The notes under the pieces: generated by a model
What the model was told of the DNA's origin: nothing
Seen by the model: the letters and a program-made list of their open reading frames with translations, nothing else
Databases searched by the model: none
In this document: in pieces, positions 50,445-59,311 of the stretch
Layout: every line of letters begins with the position of its first letter
Position numbering within the stretch: position 1 is the first letter of the stretch
Position numbers and translations under genes: made by a program
Assembly: GCF_036327775.1 (NCBI RefSeq)
Contig: NZ_CP109598.1
Span: 992,001-1,056,000, forward strand
Direction of reading: 5' to 3'
Source of the DNA: Streptomyces sp. NBC_01498
GTDB lineage: Bacteria > Actinomycetota > Actinomycetes > Streptomycetales > Streptomycetaceae
DNA: 64,000 bases

Positions 50445-51961
50445 GAGGGAGGTTCCTGGCTGGTGCGAGGGGCTCGGCTGGGGTGGTCGCGGGGTTCTCG
50501 CGGCGTCGGGGAGGACTCCGGCGCCCCGGACGACGCCCCCGTCCCGGTCCGCGGTTCCGCCGCGCGCGTCGTGTCCGTGTCGGGCGTCGTGTCCCCGTAC
50601 GTGTCCGGCGTATCCGGCTTCGGGTCCCTGCCCGCACCCGTATCCGCGTTCGAGTCCACTGCCGCGTCCATGTCCGTCTCGGTGTCGGTGTCGGTGTCCG
50701 TGACCGCGTCCGGCTTCTTCTGCTGCTCGGGCTTCGCCGCCTCGGCCTCCCGCTGTTCCCGCAGCTCCGCCGCACGGGACTCCTCCGCCTCGCGCAGCTC
50801 CTGCTCCTCACGCAGGTCCTGCGGCATCCGGCCGGTGCGGATGGCCTCCGCGTACAGCTCGTACTTCTCGTACCGCTCCAGCCTGCGCCGGTTCGCCCGG
50901 CGGAAGCGGCGTGCCACCAGCCGGGAGAGGTCGGCGGCGCCCACCATGCCCGCCTCCGGGCCGAGTTGGGCCTTGGCGATACGGGCCTCCGGGCGGTAGC
51001 CGCGACCGGTGAGATGGCGGCGGAAGGCGTCCCTGGCGGGGCCGATCAGCAGATCGTCCGCCGCGCTGACACCGCCGCCGATCACGAAGCAGGAGGGGTC
51101 GAGCGCCGCCGCGAGGTTGGCGATGCCGACGCCGAGCCACTGGCCGATCTCCTGGAGGAGTTCGACGCACATGGCGTCGCCCTCCCGGGCCAGTTCGGTG
51201 ATCAGCGGTCCGGTGATGTCGGGGATGTGGCCCTTGACGCGGTCGATGAGGTTGTACGCCACCGGGGAGTCGGCCGCGGCCAGCTCCCGGGCCTCGCGGA
51301 CCAGCGCGTTGCCGGAGCTGTACTGCTCCCAGCAGCCCCGGTTGCCGCACGGGCAGCGGTGCCCGGCCGGGACGACCTGCATATGGCCGAACTCGCCCGC
51401 CACACCGTACTTGCCGCGCTTGACCCGGCCGTCCTCCAGTATGGCGCCGCCGATACCGGTCCCGAGCGTGATCATGACGAGGTGGTCCTCGCCCCGGCCA
51501 GCGCCGAATCGCCACTCCGCCCAGGCGGCGGTGTTCGCGTCGTTGTCGACCATCACCGGGACGGCGAGGCGGGAGGAGATCGAGTCCCGGAGGGGTTCGT
51601 CGCGCCAGGCGAGGTGCGGGGCGAAGAGGACCTTGGCCCGGTCGGCGTCCACCCAGCCCGCCGCGCCGATGCCGACGGCGTGCACGTCGTGGCGGTCGGA
51701 GAGGTCCAGCACCAGCTCGACGATGGTGTCCTCGACCACCCTGGGGCTCTTGGACTTGTCGGGCGTCTCGGTGCGGATCTTCTCCAGGATGTTGCCGTCC
51801 GGGTCGACGACCCCGGCCATCACCTTCGTACCGCCGATGTCGATCCCGACGGTGGGCACGCGCGGCGCGGAGGCGTGCGAGCGGCGTTCGCGGGTGCCGA
51901 CGGTCCGCAGGACGGTGGCGCGGGCGGAGCCGCGGTGGGTGAAGTCACGGTAGGTGCTCAT
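50441..51961 (-). CDS. ROK-family sugar kinase with long acidic C-terminal extension
   Basis: A 506-aa protein. Residues 35-345 form a ROK domain: GIDIGGTKVMAGVV for ATP, DNDANTAAWAEWRFG, ITLGTGIGGAILEDG, EFGHMQVVP and the zinc motif CPCGNRGCWEQ. No N-terminal HTH is present, so it is an enzyme, not a regulator. Residues 370-506 are an unusual extension of charged helix (REEQELREAEESRAAELREQRE) followed by Asp/Thr repeats (DTDTDTETDMD). The stop overlaps the next gene by ATGA, and its ATG overlaps the stop of the 12-aa-repeat frame upstream. Confidence 0.86.
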   Translation of the reverse strand: MSTYRDFTHRGSARATVLRTVGTRERRSHASAPRVPTVGIDIGGTKVMAGVVDPDGNILEKIRTETPDKSKSPRVVEDTIVELVLDLSDRHDVHAVGIGAAGWVDADRAKVLFAPHLAWRDEPLRDSISSRLAVPVMVDNDANTAAWAEWRFGAGRGEDHLVMITLGTGIGGAILEDGRVKRGKYGVAGEFGHMQVVPAGHRCPCGNRGCWEQYSSGNALVREARELAAADSPVAYNLIDRVKGHIPDITGPLITELAREGDAMCVELLQEIGQWLGVGIANLAAALDPSCFVIGGGVSAADDLLIGPARDAFRRHLTGRGYRPEARIAKAQLGPEAGMVGAADLSRLVARRFRRANRRRLERYEKYELYAEAIRTGRMPQDLREEQELREAEESRAAELREQREAEAAKPEQQKKPDAVTDTDTDTETDMDAAVDSNADTGAGRDPKPDTPDTYGDTTPDTDTTRAAEPRTGTGASSGAPESSPTPREPRDHPSRAPRTSQEPPS

Positions 51962-52332
51962 CGGACGGGCCCCCTCGCGTACCGGGTTCCTCCCGCAGGC
52001 CGGACACCTCTCATGGATCGGGTTCCTCCCGCGGGCCGGCCGCCTGTCGCGTGTCGGGTGTCTGTCGTGGTCCCGACACCCCTCGCGTACCGGGTTCCTC
52101 CCACGGACCGGACACCCGTCACGGATCGGGTGCCTGTCGTGGTCCCGACACCCCTCACGGATCGGGTGCCTCCCCTGAGCCGGACACCCGTCGCGGCCCG
52201 GGACCCCTTCGCCGCCCGAAGACCTCCGCCGGGCCCGGGGCCCGCCGAGGGCCGGGATCTTCCCGTACGCCCGTCGGGGCCGCCTGCCGTACGGACGACG
52301 CTGCTACCGGAACGCGGCCTGGCTACTCGCAC
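51958..52332 (-). CDS. Possible 12-residue-repeat protein translated ahead of the ROK gene
   Basis: An open frame of 124 codons from GTG with the pattern RSVTGVRSVGGT / RYARGVGTTTDT / RHATGGRPAGGT, i.e. 12-aa repeats from a 36-bp minisatellite. Its TGA overlaps the ROK ATG as ATGA, which would be natural coupling. A frame can also be kept open by the repeat alone, since 36 is divisible by 3. No homologue is known to me. Its reality is uncertain. Confidence 0.3.
   Translation of the reverse strand: MRVARPRSGSSVVRTAGGPDGRTGRSRPSAGPGPGGGLRAAKGSRAATGVRLRGGTRSVRGVGTTTGTRSVTGVRSVGGTRYARGVGTTTDTRHATGGRPAGGTRSMRGVRPAGGTRYARGPVR
51971..52222. repeat. 36-bp minisatellite upstream of the ROK kinase gene
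   Basis: Seven adjacent 36-bp units begin at 51971, 52007, 52043, 52079, 52115, 52151 and 52187 (the last degenerate). They share CGGATCGGGT..CTCCC and end CCGGACA or CCCGACA. Phase is kept exactly, with substitutions only. There are no spacers, so it is not a CRISPR array. Confidence 0.85.
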
Positions 52333-52447
52333 GTGTCGTGTCGTCCCTGCGGGTCGTGGTCACGCCGCGCCGGAGGTCCGGGGGGCCGCGGCGGTGGACG
52401 GGCGTCCACCGCCGCCGATTCTGCCATCCGGACGGTACGGAGGGCGG

Positions 52448-53368
52448 TCAGGGCTTGGCACTGCCGCCGGACCGCTTCGCGTTGGTGTCTTCGTCCCCCG
52501 GATGCCCGCCGCCGTCCACCGGGCGGCCACCGAGCCGGGCGGGCCCGGGGGCCTTGGCCAGCTCGTGGCTCAGCTCCTCCAGCTCCGAGCCGCCCGCCAT
52601 CTGGCGCGTCAGCTCGTCCAGGGTGATCGACTCCCTGGTGTGGCTGCCCGCCATGACACCCCGCTTGAGCAGCACGAACCGGTCGCCGACGAGATACGCG
52701 TGGTGCGGGTTGTGCGTGATCAGTACGACGCCCAGCCCGGCGTCACGCGCGGCGGCCACGTACTTCAGTACGACCCCGGACTGTTTGACGCCGAGCGCGG
52801 CGGTCGGCTCGTCCAGGACGAGGACCTTCGCGCCGAAGTGGACGGCGCGGGCGATCGCCACGCACTGCCGTTCGCCGCCGGACAGGGTCCCGATGGGCTG
52901 GTCCACGTCGCGCAGGTCGATGCCCATCCGCAGCAGCTCGGCGCGGGTGGTGCGGCGCATCAGGTCGACGTCGAGGCGCTTGAACGGTCCGGCGCCCTTC
53001 GTCGGTTCGGAGCCGAGGAAGAAGTTCCGCCAGACGGGCATGAGCGGTACGACGGCCAGGTCCTGGTAGACGGTGGCGATGCCCAGGTCCAGTGCCTCGC
53101 GCGGCGAGCCGAGCGACGTCCGCGCCCCCTCGATGAGGAACGCGCCCGTATCGTGCCGGTGCAGTCCCGCGATGATCTTGATGAGGGTGGACTTGCCCGC
53201 GCCGTTGTCGCCGAGTACGCAGGTGATCTCCCCCGCGCGCACCTCCAGCGAGACACCTTCGAGGGCCCGGATGTTGCCGTAGTACTTACTGACGCCGTCC
53301 AGTTCGACCAGCGGGGGCGTGGCCGCCGTCGCGGAGCCGGTCGTCTCCGTCGTGCCGTGCGTGGTCAT
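52448..53368 (-). CDS. Sugar ABC transporter ATP-binding protein (single domain)
   Basis: A 306-aa ATPase of the ribose/xylose/inositol (CUT2) class but with a single nucleotide-binding domain, not the fused pair of RbsA. Walker A is GDNGAGKST (about 55-63), then [22 protein letters not shown], signature [17 protein letters not shown] and Walker [15 protein letters not shown]. It probably works as a homodimer. About 45 C-terminal residues ([21 protein letters not shown]) are disordered. The start overlaps the permease stop by 4 bp. Confidence 0.88.
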   Translation of the reverse strand: MTTHGTTETTGSATAATPPLVELDGVSKYYGNIRALEGVSLEVRAGEITCVLGDNGAGKSTLIKIIAGLHRHDTGAFLIEGARTSLGSPREALDLGIATVYQDLAVVPLMPVWRNFFLGSEPTKGAGPFKRLDVDLMRRTTRAELLRMGIDLRDVDQPIGTLSGGERQCVAIARAVHFGAKVLVLDEPTAALGVKQSGVVLKYVAAARDAGLGVVLITHNPHHAYLVGDRFVLLKRGVMAGSHTRESITLDELTRQMAGGSELEELSHELAKAPGPARLGGRPVDGGGHPGDEDTNAKRSGGSAKP

Positions 53369-54444
53369 CGGGTCGCCTCCGCGCGCTTGCGCACCCATGC
53401 GTTGAGCAGGGTGGCCAGAAGGAGCATCGCTCCGAGGAAGAACTTGAACCAGTCCGGGTTCCACTCCGCGTACACGATGCCCTTGCTGGTCATGCCGAAG
53501 ATGAACGCGCCGACGGCGGAGCCGATCGCGGAGCCGTAGCCGCCGGTGATCAGACAGCCGCCGATGACCGCGGCGATGATGTAGATCAGCTCGTTGCCGA
53601 CGCCCTCGCCGGACTGGACGACGTCGAACGAGAAGAGCAGATGCTGGCCGGAGACCCAGGCGCAGAAGCCGACGCCCAGGTAGAGGCCGGTCTTCGTCAG
53701 CCGTACCGGGACACCGACGGCGCGGGCGGCCTCGGCGTTGCCGCCGACCGCGAAGATCCAGTTGCCGAAGCGGGTACGCAGCAGGATCCAGGTGGCCAGC
53801 GCGACCAGGCCCGCCCACCACAGGATGGTGACCTTCAACTCGACGCCGCCGACTGTCAGTTCGGAGGCGAAGAGCGCACGCGCCGACGTGAAGCCCGCCA
53901 TGTCGCCGATGCTCTTGGTGGAGACGGTGCCGCTGATCAGCTTGGTCAGGCCGAGGTTGAGACCGGTGAGCATCAGGAACGTGCCGAGGGTGATGATGAA
54001 GCTCGGCAGTTTCGTGCGTGTCAGCATGAATCCGTTGAACACCCCGATGGCGAGGGTGACCAGCAGGGACACCAGGACGCCGACCCACACGTTGGCCGTC
54101 ATCTGGTAGCTGAACATCGAGGAGATCAGCGCCGAACTGGTCACCAGGACACCGGCGGACAGGTCGAACTCGCCGCCGATCATCAGCAGCGCCACCGGCA
54201 CCGCCATGATCCCGATCGTGGACGCCGCGTACAGGACGGTGCCGAAGCTCGACGTCTTCAGGAACGAGTCGGCGACGACCGCGAAGAACAGGAACACCGC
54301 GAGGGCGCCGACGACCGCGCCCAGTTCGGGCCTGCCGAGGAGCTTGCGCAGCGGCGAGTCGCCGAGCAGCCGCTCGTCGCGGGCCGGACCGCCGCCCCCG
54401 CCGTCGCCCGGCAGATCCTTCACGGGTGGTGCGGTGGTGGTCAT
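53365..54444 (-). CDS. Sugar ABC transporter permease (CUT2, RbsC-like)
   Basis: A 359-aa inner-membrane protein with about nine to ten hydrophobic helices. It has [79 protein letters not shown] and [33 protein letters not shown], the usual RbsC/XylH marks. It starts after an acidic Gly-rich cytosolic tail. The start overlaps the second binding-protein stop by ATGA. Confidence 0.9.
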   Translation of the reverse strand: MTTTAPPVKDLPGDGGGGGPARDERLLGDSPLRKLLGRPELGAVVGALAVFLFFAVVADSFLKTSSFGTVLYAASTIGIMAVPVALLMIGGEFDLSAGVLVTSSALISSMFSYQMTANVWVGVLVSLLVTLAIGVFNGFMLTRTKLPSFIITLGTFLMLTGLNLGLTKLISGTVSTKSIGDMAGFTSARALFASELTVGGVELKVTILWWAGLVALATWILLRTRFGNWIFAVGGNAEAARAVGVPVRLTKTGLYLGVGFCAWVSGQHLLFSFDVVQSGEGVGNELIYIIAAVIGGCLITGGYGSAIGSAVGAFIFGMTSKGIVYAEWNPDWFKFFLGAMLLLATLLNAWVRKRAEATR

Positions 54445-55472
54445 CGGGTCCCTCGTTCCGCGTATTCCTGGAGCTCGGCGGCGTCCTGACGGCCCACGAT
54501 CTGCGGTCCGGTGAGCACGGGCCGCCCGCCGCCGAGCACATGCGCGTTGTACCGGTGGAGCCAGAGCAGATCGACGGCCTCGTACCCCTGGAGGTAGGGC
54601 TGCTGGTCGACGGCGAAGCCCAGCCGGCCCGCCTTGAGCGAGCCCGCGACGGCCTCGTTGAGGTCGAACGTGTCGATCTCGGCCTTGCTGCCCGCCGTCT
54701 TCTTCGCCTTGACGGCGGTGTCGGCGAAGGGCGCGCCGAGGGTCACGACCGCGTCGATGCCCCGGTCGGTCTGGAGCTGGGCCTCGATGGACGCCTGGAC
54801 GTCCGGCATGTTGGTGCCGTCGACGTACAGGTTGCGCATCGTGCCGTCGAAGGTCTTCTTCGCCCCGGCGCAGCGCTGTTCGTGGCCCACGTTGCCCTGC
54901 TCGTGCAGGACGCACAGGGCTTTCTTCCTGCCCCGGCGGTCCAGTTCGTCGCCCACCGCCTCGCCGGCGACGGTCTCGTCCTGGCCGATGTGGGTGAGCG
55001 CGCCGAACGCCTTCGACTGCTCGGAGCCCGAGTTGACGGTGATCACCGGGATTCCCGCCCTGGTCGCCTTGGCGACGACGGCCTTCATGGCGTCCGGTTT
55101 GGCGAGGGTGACGATCAGCCCGTCCACGCCCTTGTCGATGTACGACTGGACGAGCTGCGCCTGCTGCTGGCCCTCGTCGCTGTGCGCGTACAGGAAGGAG
55201 ATGTTGTCCTTGGCGGCGGCCTGCTTGGCGCCCCGCTGGACGATGTCCCAGAAGGTGTCGCCGTCGCCGGAGTGGGTGACCATGGCGACGGTCCACTTCG
55301 GTGTGCTCACCGCGGCCCGCCCCTGTGCCCTGGACTCGGCCGCCGCGGCCCTGTCCTCGGCGCGCTTGCCGCCGGTGCCGCTGCATCCCGCCAGGGCCGC
55401 CGCCCCGAGAACCGCCGCCAGCACCGCGCCCAGCGCGCGTACCCCTGTCCGAACCGCCCGAACCCCACCCAC
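54441..55472 (-). CDS. Sugar-binding lipoprotein, second copy
   Basis: A 343-aa CUT2-type solute-binding protein; the signal ends in the lipobox ALAGC with Cys30. The mature part opens [31 protein letters not shown], contains [14 protein letters not shown] and ends [20 protein letters not shown]. It is closely similar to the upstream paralogue and probably arose by tandem duplication of it. Ligand is a monosaccharide or cyclitol; myo-inositol transporters of Streptomyces look alike, which is a resemblance, not a proof. GTG start. Confidence 0.87.
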   Translation of the reverse strand: MGGVRAVRTGVRALGAVLAAVLGAAALAGCSGTGGKRAEDRAAAAESRAQGRAAVSTPKWTVAMVTHSGDGDTFWDIVQRGAKQAAAKDNISFLYAHSDEGQQQAQLVQSYIDKGVDGLIVTLAKPDAMKAVVAKATRAGIPVITVNSGSEQSKAFGALTHIGQDETVAGEAVGDELDRRGRKKALCVLHEQGNVGHEQRCAGAKKTFDGTMRNLYVDGTNMPDVQASIEAQLQTDRGIDAVVTLGAPFADTAVKAKKTAGSKAEIDTFDLNEAVAGSLKAGRLGFAVDQQPYLQGYEAVDLLWLHRYNAHVLGGGRPVLTGPQIVGRQDAAELQEYAERGTR

Positions 55473-55626
55473 GACGCCGTGCCCTTCCCGCTGCGTTTAC
55501 CGGAACCGCCGGGCGCGACACGTCGCGGCCCGGCGGCCCAAGTATCGGTCATGGCGGGTCCGGGGCGGGCCGCCGGGTGGCGGCAGGCGCACGCCGGCGG
55601 GGTCGCGGGGTGCGGGCGGCGCCGGT

Positions 55627-56640
55627 TCATCGGGTGCCGCGGGCGGTGAACTTCTCCAGTGCGGGGACGTCCTTCTCGGTCACCAGCGCGGGTCCGGTGA
55701 GGACGGGCTTTCCGCCGCCGATGACATTGCCGTTGGTCTTGTGGAGCCACAGTTCGTCGATCGCGAGATACCCCTGGAGGTAGGGCTGCTGATCGACGGC
55801 GAAGCCGATCTCCTTGGCCTTGAGCTGCTTCACCACGTCGGCGTTGAGGTCGAAGGTGTTGATCTCGGCGCCGGAGCCGGAACCCTGCTTGGCCTTGACG
55901 GAGGCGGCGGCGAACGGGGCGCCGAGCGTGACGACCGCGTCGATGTCCGTGCCGCTCTGGAGCTTGGCCTCGATGGACGACGTGGAGGCGGGCATGTTGG
56001 TGCCCTCGACATTCAGATTCTCGACGGTGCCCTCGAAAGTCTTCGCGACACCGGCGCAGCGGGCTTCGAGCGAGACGTTGCCCTGTTCGTGGATGACGCA
56101 GAGCGCCTTCTTCTTTCCGCGCTTGTTGAGTTCCTCGCCGACGGCCTCACCGGCGACGGCCTCGTCCTGGCCGATGTGGGAGAGCGCCCCGAAGGGCTCG
56201 GAGAACTCGGCTCCGGAGTTGATCGTGACGACGGGGACACCGGCCGCGGCGGCCTTGGCGAGGACGGCCTTGACCGCCTCGGGCTTGGCGAGGCTGACGA
56301 CGAGTCCGTCGACGTCCTGGTCGAGGTAGCTCTGGATGAGCTGGGCCTGCTCCTTGCCCTCCTTGTTGGCGGCGTAGAGGAACTGGACGTTGTCCTTGGC
56401 CGACGCGACCTTGGCGCCGCTCTGCACGATGTCCCAGAAGGTGTCGCCCTCCCCGGAGTGCGTGACCATGGCGATCTTCATGCGCGGGGTGGTGGCCGCC
56501 GTACCGCCACCGCCTCCGTCGTCGGCCTTGTCCTCGGACTCCTTGCCGCCGGAACCGCTGCATCCGGTGACGAGGGCGAGCGCGCATGCGGTCAGCAGCG
56601 CCGCCGCCGCGCGGGCCGCCGCCTTTCGGTTCGTACGCAT
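55627..56640 (-). CDS. Sugar-binding lipoprotein, first copy
   Basis: A 337-aa CUT2 solute-binding protein and first gene of the sugar operon. Signal peptide with basic n-region (RTNRKAAAR), hydrophobic core and VTGC lipobox (Cys27), then a Gly/Asp/Glu linker. It has [31 protein letters not shown] and [24 protein letters not shown]. Having two similar binding proteins suggests two ligands or one with different affinity. A strong promoter lies upstream. Confidence 0.88.
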   Translation of the reverse strand: MRTNRKAAARAAAALLTACALALVTGCSGSGGKESEDKADDGGGGGTAATTPRMKIAMVTHSGEGDTFWDIVQSGAKVASAKDNVQFLYAANKEGKEQAQLIQSYLDQDVDGLVVSLAKPEAVKAVLAKAAAAGVPVVTINSGAEFSEPFGALSHIGQDEAVAGEAVGEELNKRGKKKALCVIHEQGNVSLEARCAGVAKTFEGTVENLNVEGTNMPASTSSIEAKLQSGTDIDAVVTLGAPFAAASVKAKQGSGSGAEINTFDLNADVVKQLKAKEIGFAVDQQPYLQGYLAIDELWLHKTNGNVIGGGKPVLTGPALVTEKDVPALEKFTARGTR

Positions 56641-56687
56641 GGTGGATCCGCCTTCTCTTCCGGCCGCCCCGTTGCGGCTGGGGGGAA

Positions 56688-56734
56688 GTTCTAGCGGCGG
56701 GCGCCGGGGCCCGTCAAGACATTGTCCGAACATT
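56688..56734 (-). promoter_or_regulatory. Promoter of the sugar operon with GntR half-site
   Basis: Minus-strand -35 TTGACG (56712-56717), 18-nt spacer, -10 TAGAAC (56688-56693). Immediately upstream, AATGTTCGGACAAT (56721-56734) resembles the GntR sites at 57648 and 57675. Transcription would start near 56680, about 40 nt before the first ATG. Confidence 0.6.
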
Positions 56735-56793
56735 CTTACGAAAGAAGAGGAACCCCGGAGATCCTGTGGAGACCGTCCGGGACAGGGGGTTCC

Positions 56794-57597
56794 TCACGGA
56801 CGGACGAGGAGCTGGAACTCGAAGGTGTAGCGCGAGGCCCGGTAGACATGGGCACCGAACTCGACGGCGCGGCCGGTGTCGTCGAGCGTGGTCCGTGCCA
56901 TGGCGAGGAGCGGCGCGCCCGTGGTCTCGCCGAGCAGTCGGGCCTCCTCGGCGTCGGCGGCGCGCGCGCCCACCGTCTGCCGGGCACTGTGCAGGGTGAT
57001 GCCGACGGCGCGGATCATCCGGTAGAGGCCGGTGGATTCGAGCTGGGCGGTGTCGCAGTCGAGGAGGTCGACGGGGAGGTGGTTGCGCAGGCGCGCCATC
57101 GGTTCGTCGTGGGCGTACCGGAGCCGTTCGACCAGCCGTACGTCTGCCCCTTCCGGGATCCCGAGCGCGGCGGCGACCTCGGCGCCGGCCGGTTCGACGG
57201 TGTTGCGGAGCACCCGGGTGGCGGGGCGCTGGCCGGCCGCCTCCAGGTCGTCGTACAGACTGCTCAGCTCCAGGGGCCGGCGGACCTGGCTGTGCAGGAC
57301 CTGGGTGCCGACGCCCCGGCGGCGTACCAGCAGACCCTTGTCGACGAGGCACTGGATGGCCTGTCGTACGGTGGGCCGGGAGAGCCCGAGCCGGCCCGCC
57401 AGTTCGATCTCGTTGCCGAGGAGGCTGCCGGGTGCGAGCCTGCCCTGTTCGATGGCGGCTTCGAGCTGCTGCGACAGCTGGAAGTAGAGCGGGACGGGGC
57501 TGGTGCGGTCGACGCCGAGCTGGAGCGCGGCGGCCTGGAGCGCGCCGGGCCGGGAGGCCGGCCCGTTCGGCTGCGCTGGTTCCGGCTGCTGGGGCAC
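56794..57597 (-). CDS. GntR-family regulator (HutC/UTRA type)
   Basis: A 267-aa regulator taking the GTG at 57597; the frame is open to 57684, but that part overlaps the operators. The N-terminal winged helix has PLYFQLSQQLEAAIEQGRLAPGSLLGNEIELAGRLGLSRPTVRQAIQCLVDKGLLVRRRGVGTQV. The C-terminal half is a UTRA ligand domain (ARLRNHLPVDLLDCD, EEARLLGETTGAPLLAMART, GAHVYRASRYTFEFQLL). Such proteins leave DNA when they bind a sugar phosphate or similar effector. It is divergent from the dehydrogenase gene and next to the sugar operon. Confidence 0.88.
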   Translation of the reverse strand: MPQQPEPAQPNGPASRPGALQAAALQLGVDRTSPVPLYFQLSQQLEAAIEQGRLAPGSLLGNEIELAGRLGLSRPTVRQAIQCLVDKGLLVRRRGVGTQVLHSQVRRPLELSSLYDDLEAAGQRPATRVLRNTVEPAGAEVAAALGIPEGADVRLVERLRYAHDEPMARLRNHLPVDLLDCDTAQLESTGLYRMIRAVGITLHSARQTVGARAADAEEARLLGETTGAPLLAMARTTLDDTGRAVEFGAHVYRASRYTFEFQLLVRP

Positions 57598-57647
57598 GGT
57601 GGCGAGCGTAGCCCCGTGAGATGTTGACGGAAAGTCCTGTAGTCCGG

Positions 57648-57716
57648 TTGTCAGGACAAGCACAGACCGGCGCCGTTCGGACAAAGATCAACACCAGGTC
57701 CTCATGTCAGGACAAA
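57648..57716. promoter_or_regulatory. GntR operators between gntR and the dehydrogenase gene
   Basis: TTGTC-AG-GACAA (57648-57659) is a perfect inverted repeat with a 2-nt centre. CATGTCAGGACAAA (57703-57716) is close to it and abuts a TTGACA -35 box at 57720-57725. A third, GTTCGGACAAAG (57675-57686), is imperfect. Spacing centre to centre is about 27 and 29 bp. Confidence 0.6.
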
Positions 57717-57756
57717 CGCTTGACACGAGGACAGCGCCAAGGTCACCTTGGGGCCC

Positions 57757-58761
57757 ATGCGCATCGGACTCATCGGCACCGGCCGGATCGGCACCTTCCA
57801 CGCGGAGGTGCTGAGCCGCCATCGCGAGGTCGGCTCCCTGGTCGTCGCCGACACGGACGCGGCGCGGGCCGCTTTCGTCGCCGACCGTACGGGCTCCACG
57901 GCGGCCCCCTCGGTGGACGAGGTCTTCGCCTGGGGCGTGGACGCCGTCGTGATCGCCTCCGCCACCTCCGCGCACGCCGAACTGATCAGCCGCGCCGCGC
58001 GGGCCGGGCTGCCCGCGTTCTGCGAGAAGCCGATCGCACTGGACCTCAAGGGCACGCTGAGCGCCCTGCGCGAGGTGGACACGGCCGGTACCGTCCTGCA
58101 ACTGGGCTTCATGCGCCGTTTCGACGCCGGTTACGGCGCGGCCCGCGACCTCGTACGGTCCGGCGCGCTGGGCCGGCTGCACACGGTGCGCGCCCTGACC
58201 TCCGACCCCGCGCCGCCGGCCCCGGAGTATCTGCCGCTGTCCGGCGGGCTCTACCGGGACTGTCTGGTCCACGACTTCGACATGATGCGCTGGGTCACCG
58301 GGCGCGAGGTGGTGGAGGTGTACGCGACGGGGTCGGACACCGGCCCCCCGATGTTCCGCGAGGCCGGGGACATCGACACGGCCGCCGCCGTGCTCACCCT
58401 GGACGACGGGACGCTCGCCACCGCGACGGCCACCCGCTGCAACGGCGCCGGGTACGACGTACGGATGGAACTGGCAGGCGAACGGGACCAGTTCGCGGTC
58501 GGTCTGGACGACCGTACGCCGATCACCTCGACCGAGCCGAAGGGCCCGCCGCGCTGCGACAACCCGTGGCCGGGGTTCCTGGAGCGGTTCGCCCCGGCCT
58601 ACGAGGCGGAACTGGATGCCTTCATCCGGGTCGTACAGGGCGAGCTGGAGAACCCGTGCGACGGCCACGAGGCGCTGCACGCCCTGCGGATCGCCGAGGC
58701 GTGCGAGCTGTCGCGGCGGGAGCACCGGCCGGTGCGGCTGGACGAGATCCCGGACGTGTGA
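57757..58761 (+). CDS. Gfo/Idh/MocA-family dehydrogenase (inositol 2-dehydrogenase-like)
   Basis: A 334-aa NAD(P)-dependent sugar or cyclitol dehydrogenase. It begins MRIGLIGTGRIGTFHAEVL, the dinucleotide fold, and has CEKPIALDLKG with the catalytic-site Lys and GGLYRDCLVHDFDMMRWVTG, in which the Asp and His match the catalytic Asp-His of IolG. An earlier TTG (57748) is possible. The perfect -35 TTGACA with only a weak -10 near 57743-57748 would give an almost leaderless message. Regulated with the sugar operon by the shared operators. Confidence 0.85.
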   Translation: MRIGLIGTGRIGTFHAEVLSRHREVGSLVVADTDAARAAFVADRTGSTAAPSVDEVFAWGVDAVVIASATSAHAELISRAARAGLPAFCEKPIALDLKGTLSALREVDTAGTVLQLGFMRRFDAGYGAARDLVRSGALGRLHTVRALTSDPAPPAPEYLPLSGGLYRDCLVHDFDMMRWVTGREVVEVYATGSDTGPPMFREAGDIDTAAAVLTLDDGTLATATATRCNGAGYDVRMELAGERDQFAVGLDDRTPITSTEPKGPPRCDNPWPGFLERFAPAYEAELDAFIRVVQGELENPCDGHEALHALRIAEACELSRREHRPVRLDEIPDV

Positions 58762-58839
58762 CGGACCGGGACCGGTCCGGGTGCCGCCGGGGCGGGTCCT
58801 TCGGCCGCTGCCGGTGGGGTCGCTGCGAGGGCCGGGCGG

Positions 58840-59262
58840 TCACTCCTCCTTGCGCATCGGGAGCACCGTGCCCTGTGCCACCGCGCACAGCGTCTCCGTG
58901 CCGTCGTCCGCCACGGTCAGCAGATCGCACCGGACCGTGGCCTGCCGCCGGCCCGCGTGCACGACCGAGGCGCGGGCGACCAGGGTGCGGCCGACGCCGG
59001 GCCGCATGTACTGGATGGAGAAACCGGCCGTCAGTACGGCGGGGCCGAGCAGCGTGCCGGCAGCGAACGTGATGCTGTTGTCCGCCGCGTACGCCAGCAC
59101 CCCGCCGTGCAAGTAACCGTTCTGCTGCTGGAGATCCTCCCGGATGTCCAGTTCGAGCTCCGCCTCGCCGTCACCGAAGACCATGACCCTGGTACCGAGC
59201 AGGCTGCTGAAAGGCTGGCCGGCCAGCACCTTCCGCGCCAGGACAATGTCGAACTCCCGCAT
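58840..59262 (-). CDS. PaaI-family hot-dog thioesterase
   Basis: A 140-aa single hot-dog domain hydrolysing acyl-CoA or aryl-CoA thioesters. Characteristic are LDIREDLQQQNGYLHGGVLAYAADNSITFAAGTLLG, with the HGGV turn and Asp of the active site. The start ATG at 59262 has GGAGGAG at 8 nt. It lies downstream of the P450 gene on the same strand; a functional link is unproven. Confidence 0.83.
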   Translation of the reverse strand: MREFDIVLARKVLAGQPFSSLLGTRVMVFGDGEAELELDIREDLQQQNGYLHGGVLAYAADNSITFAAGTLLGPAVLTAGFSIQYMRPGVGRTLVARASVVHAGRRQATVRCDLLTVADDGTETLCAVAQGTVLPMRKEE

Positions 59263-59311
59263 GGTCAGACTCCTCCGGAACGTACCCGCGCGGCACTCCG
59301 CGCCTTCCTGG

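Noticed and set aside
50441..51961. ROK protein as a transcriptional repressor
   Set aside because: There is no N-terminal helix-turn-helix; ATP and zinc motifs of kinases are intact.
51971..52222. 36-bp repeats as a CRISPR array
   Set aside because: Units are directly adjacent with no spacers and vary by substitution; no cas genes are nearby.
50483..53539. Very long plus-strand frame (over 1000 codons) opposite the sugar operon
   Set aside because: It is the antisense of clear ROK and ABC genes and translates to Arg/Gly-rich sequence; high GC keeps such frames open.
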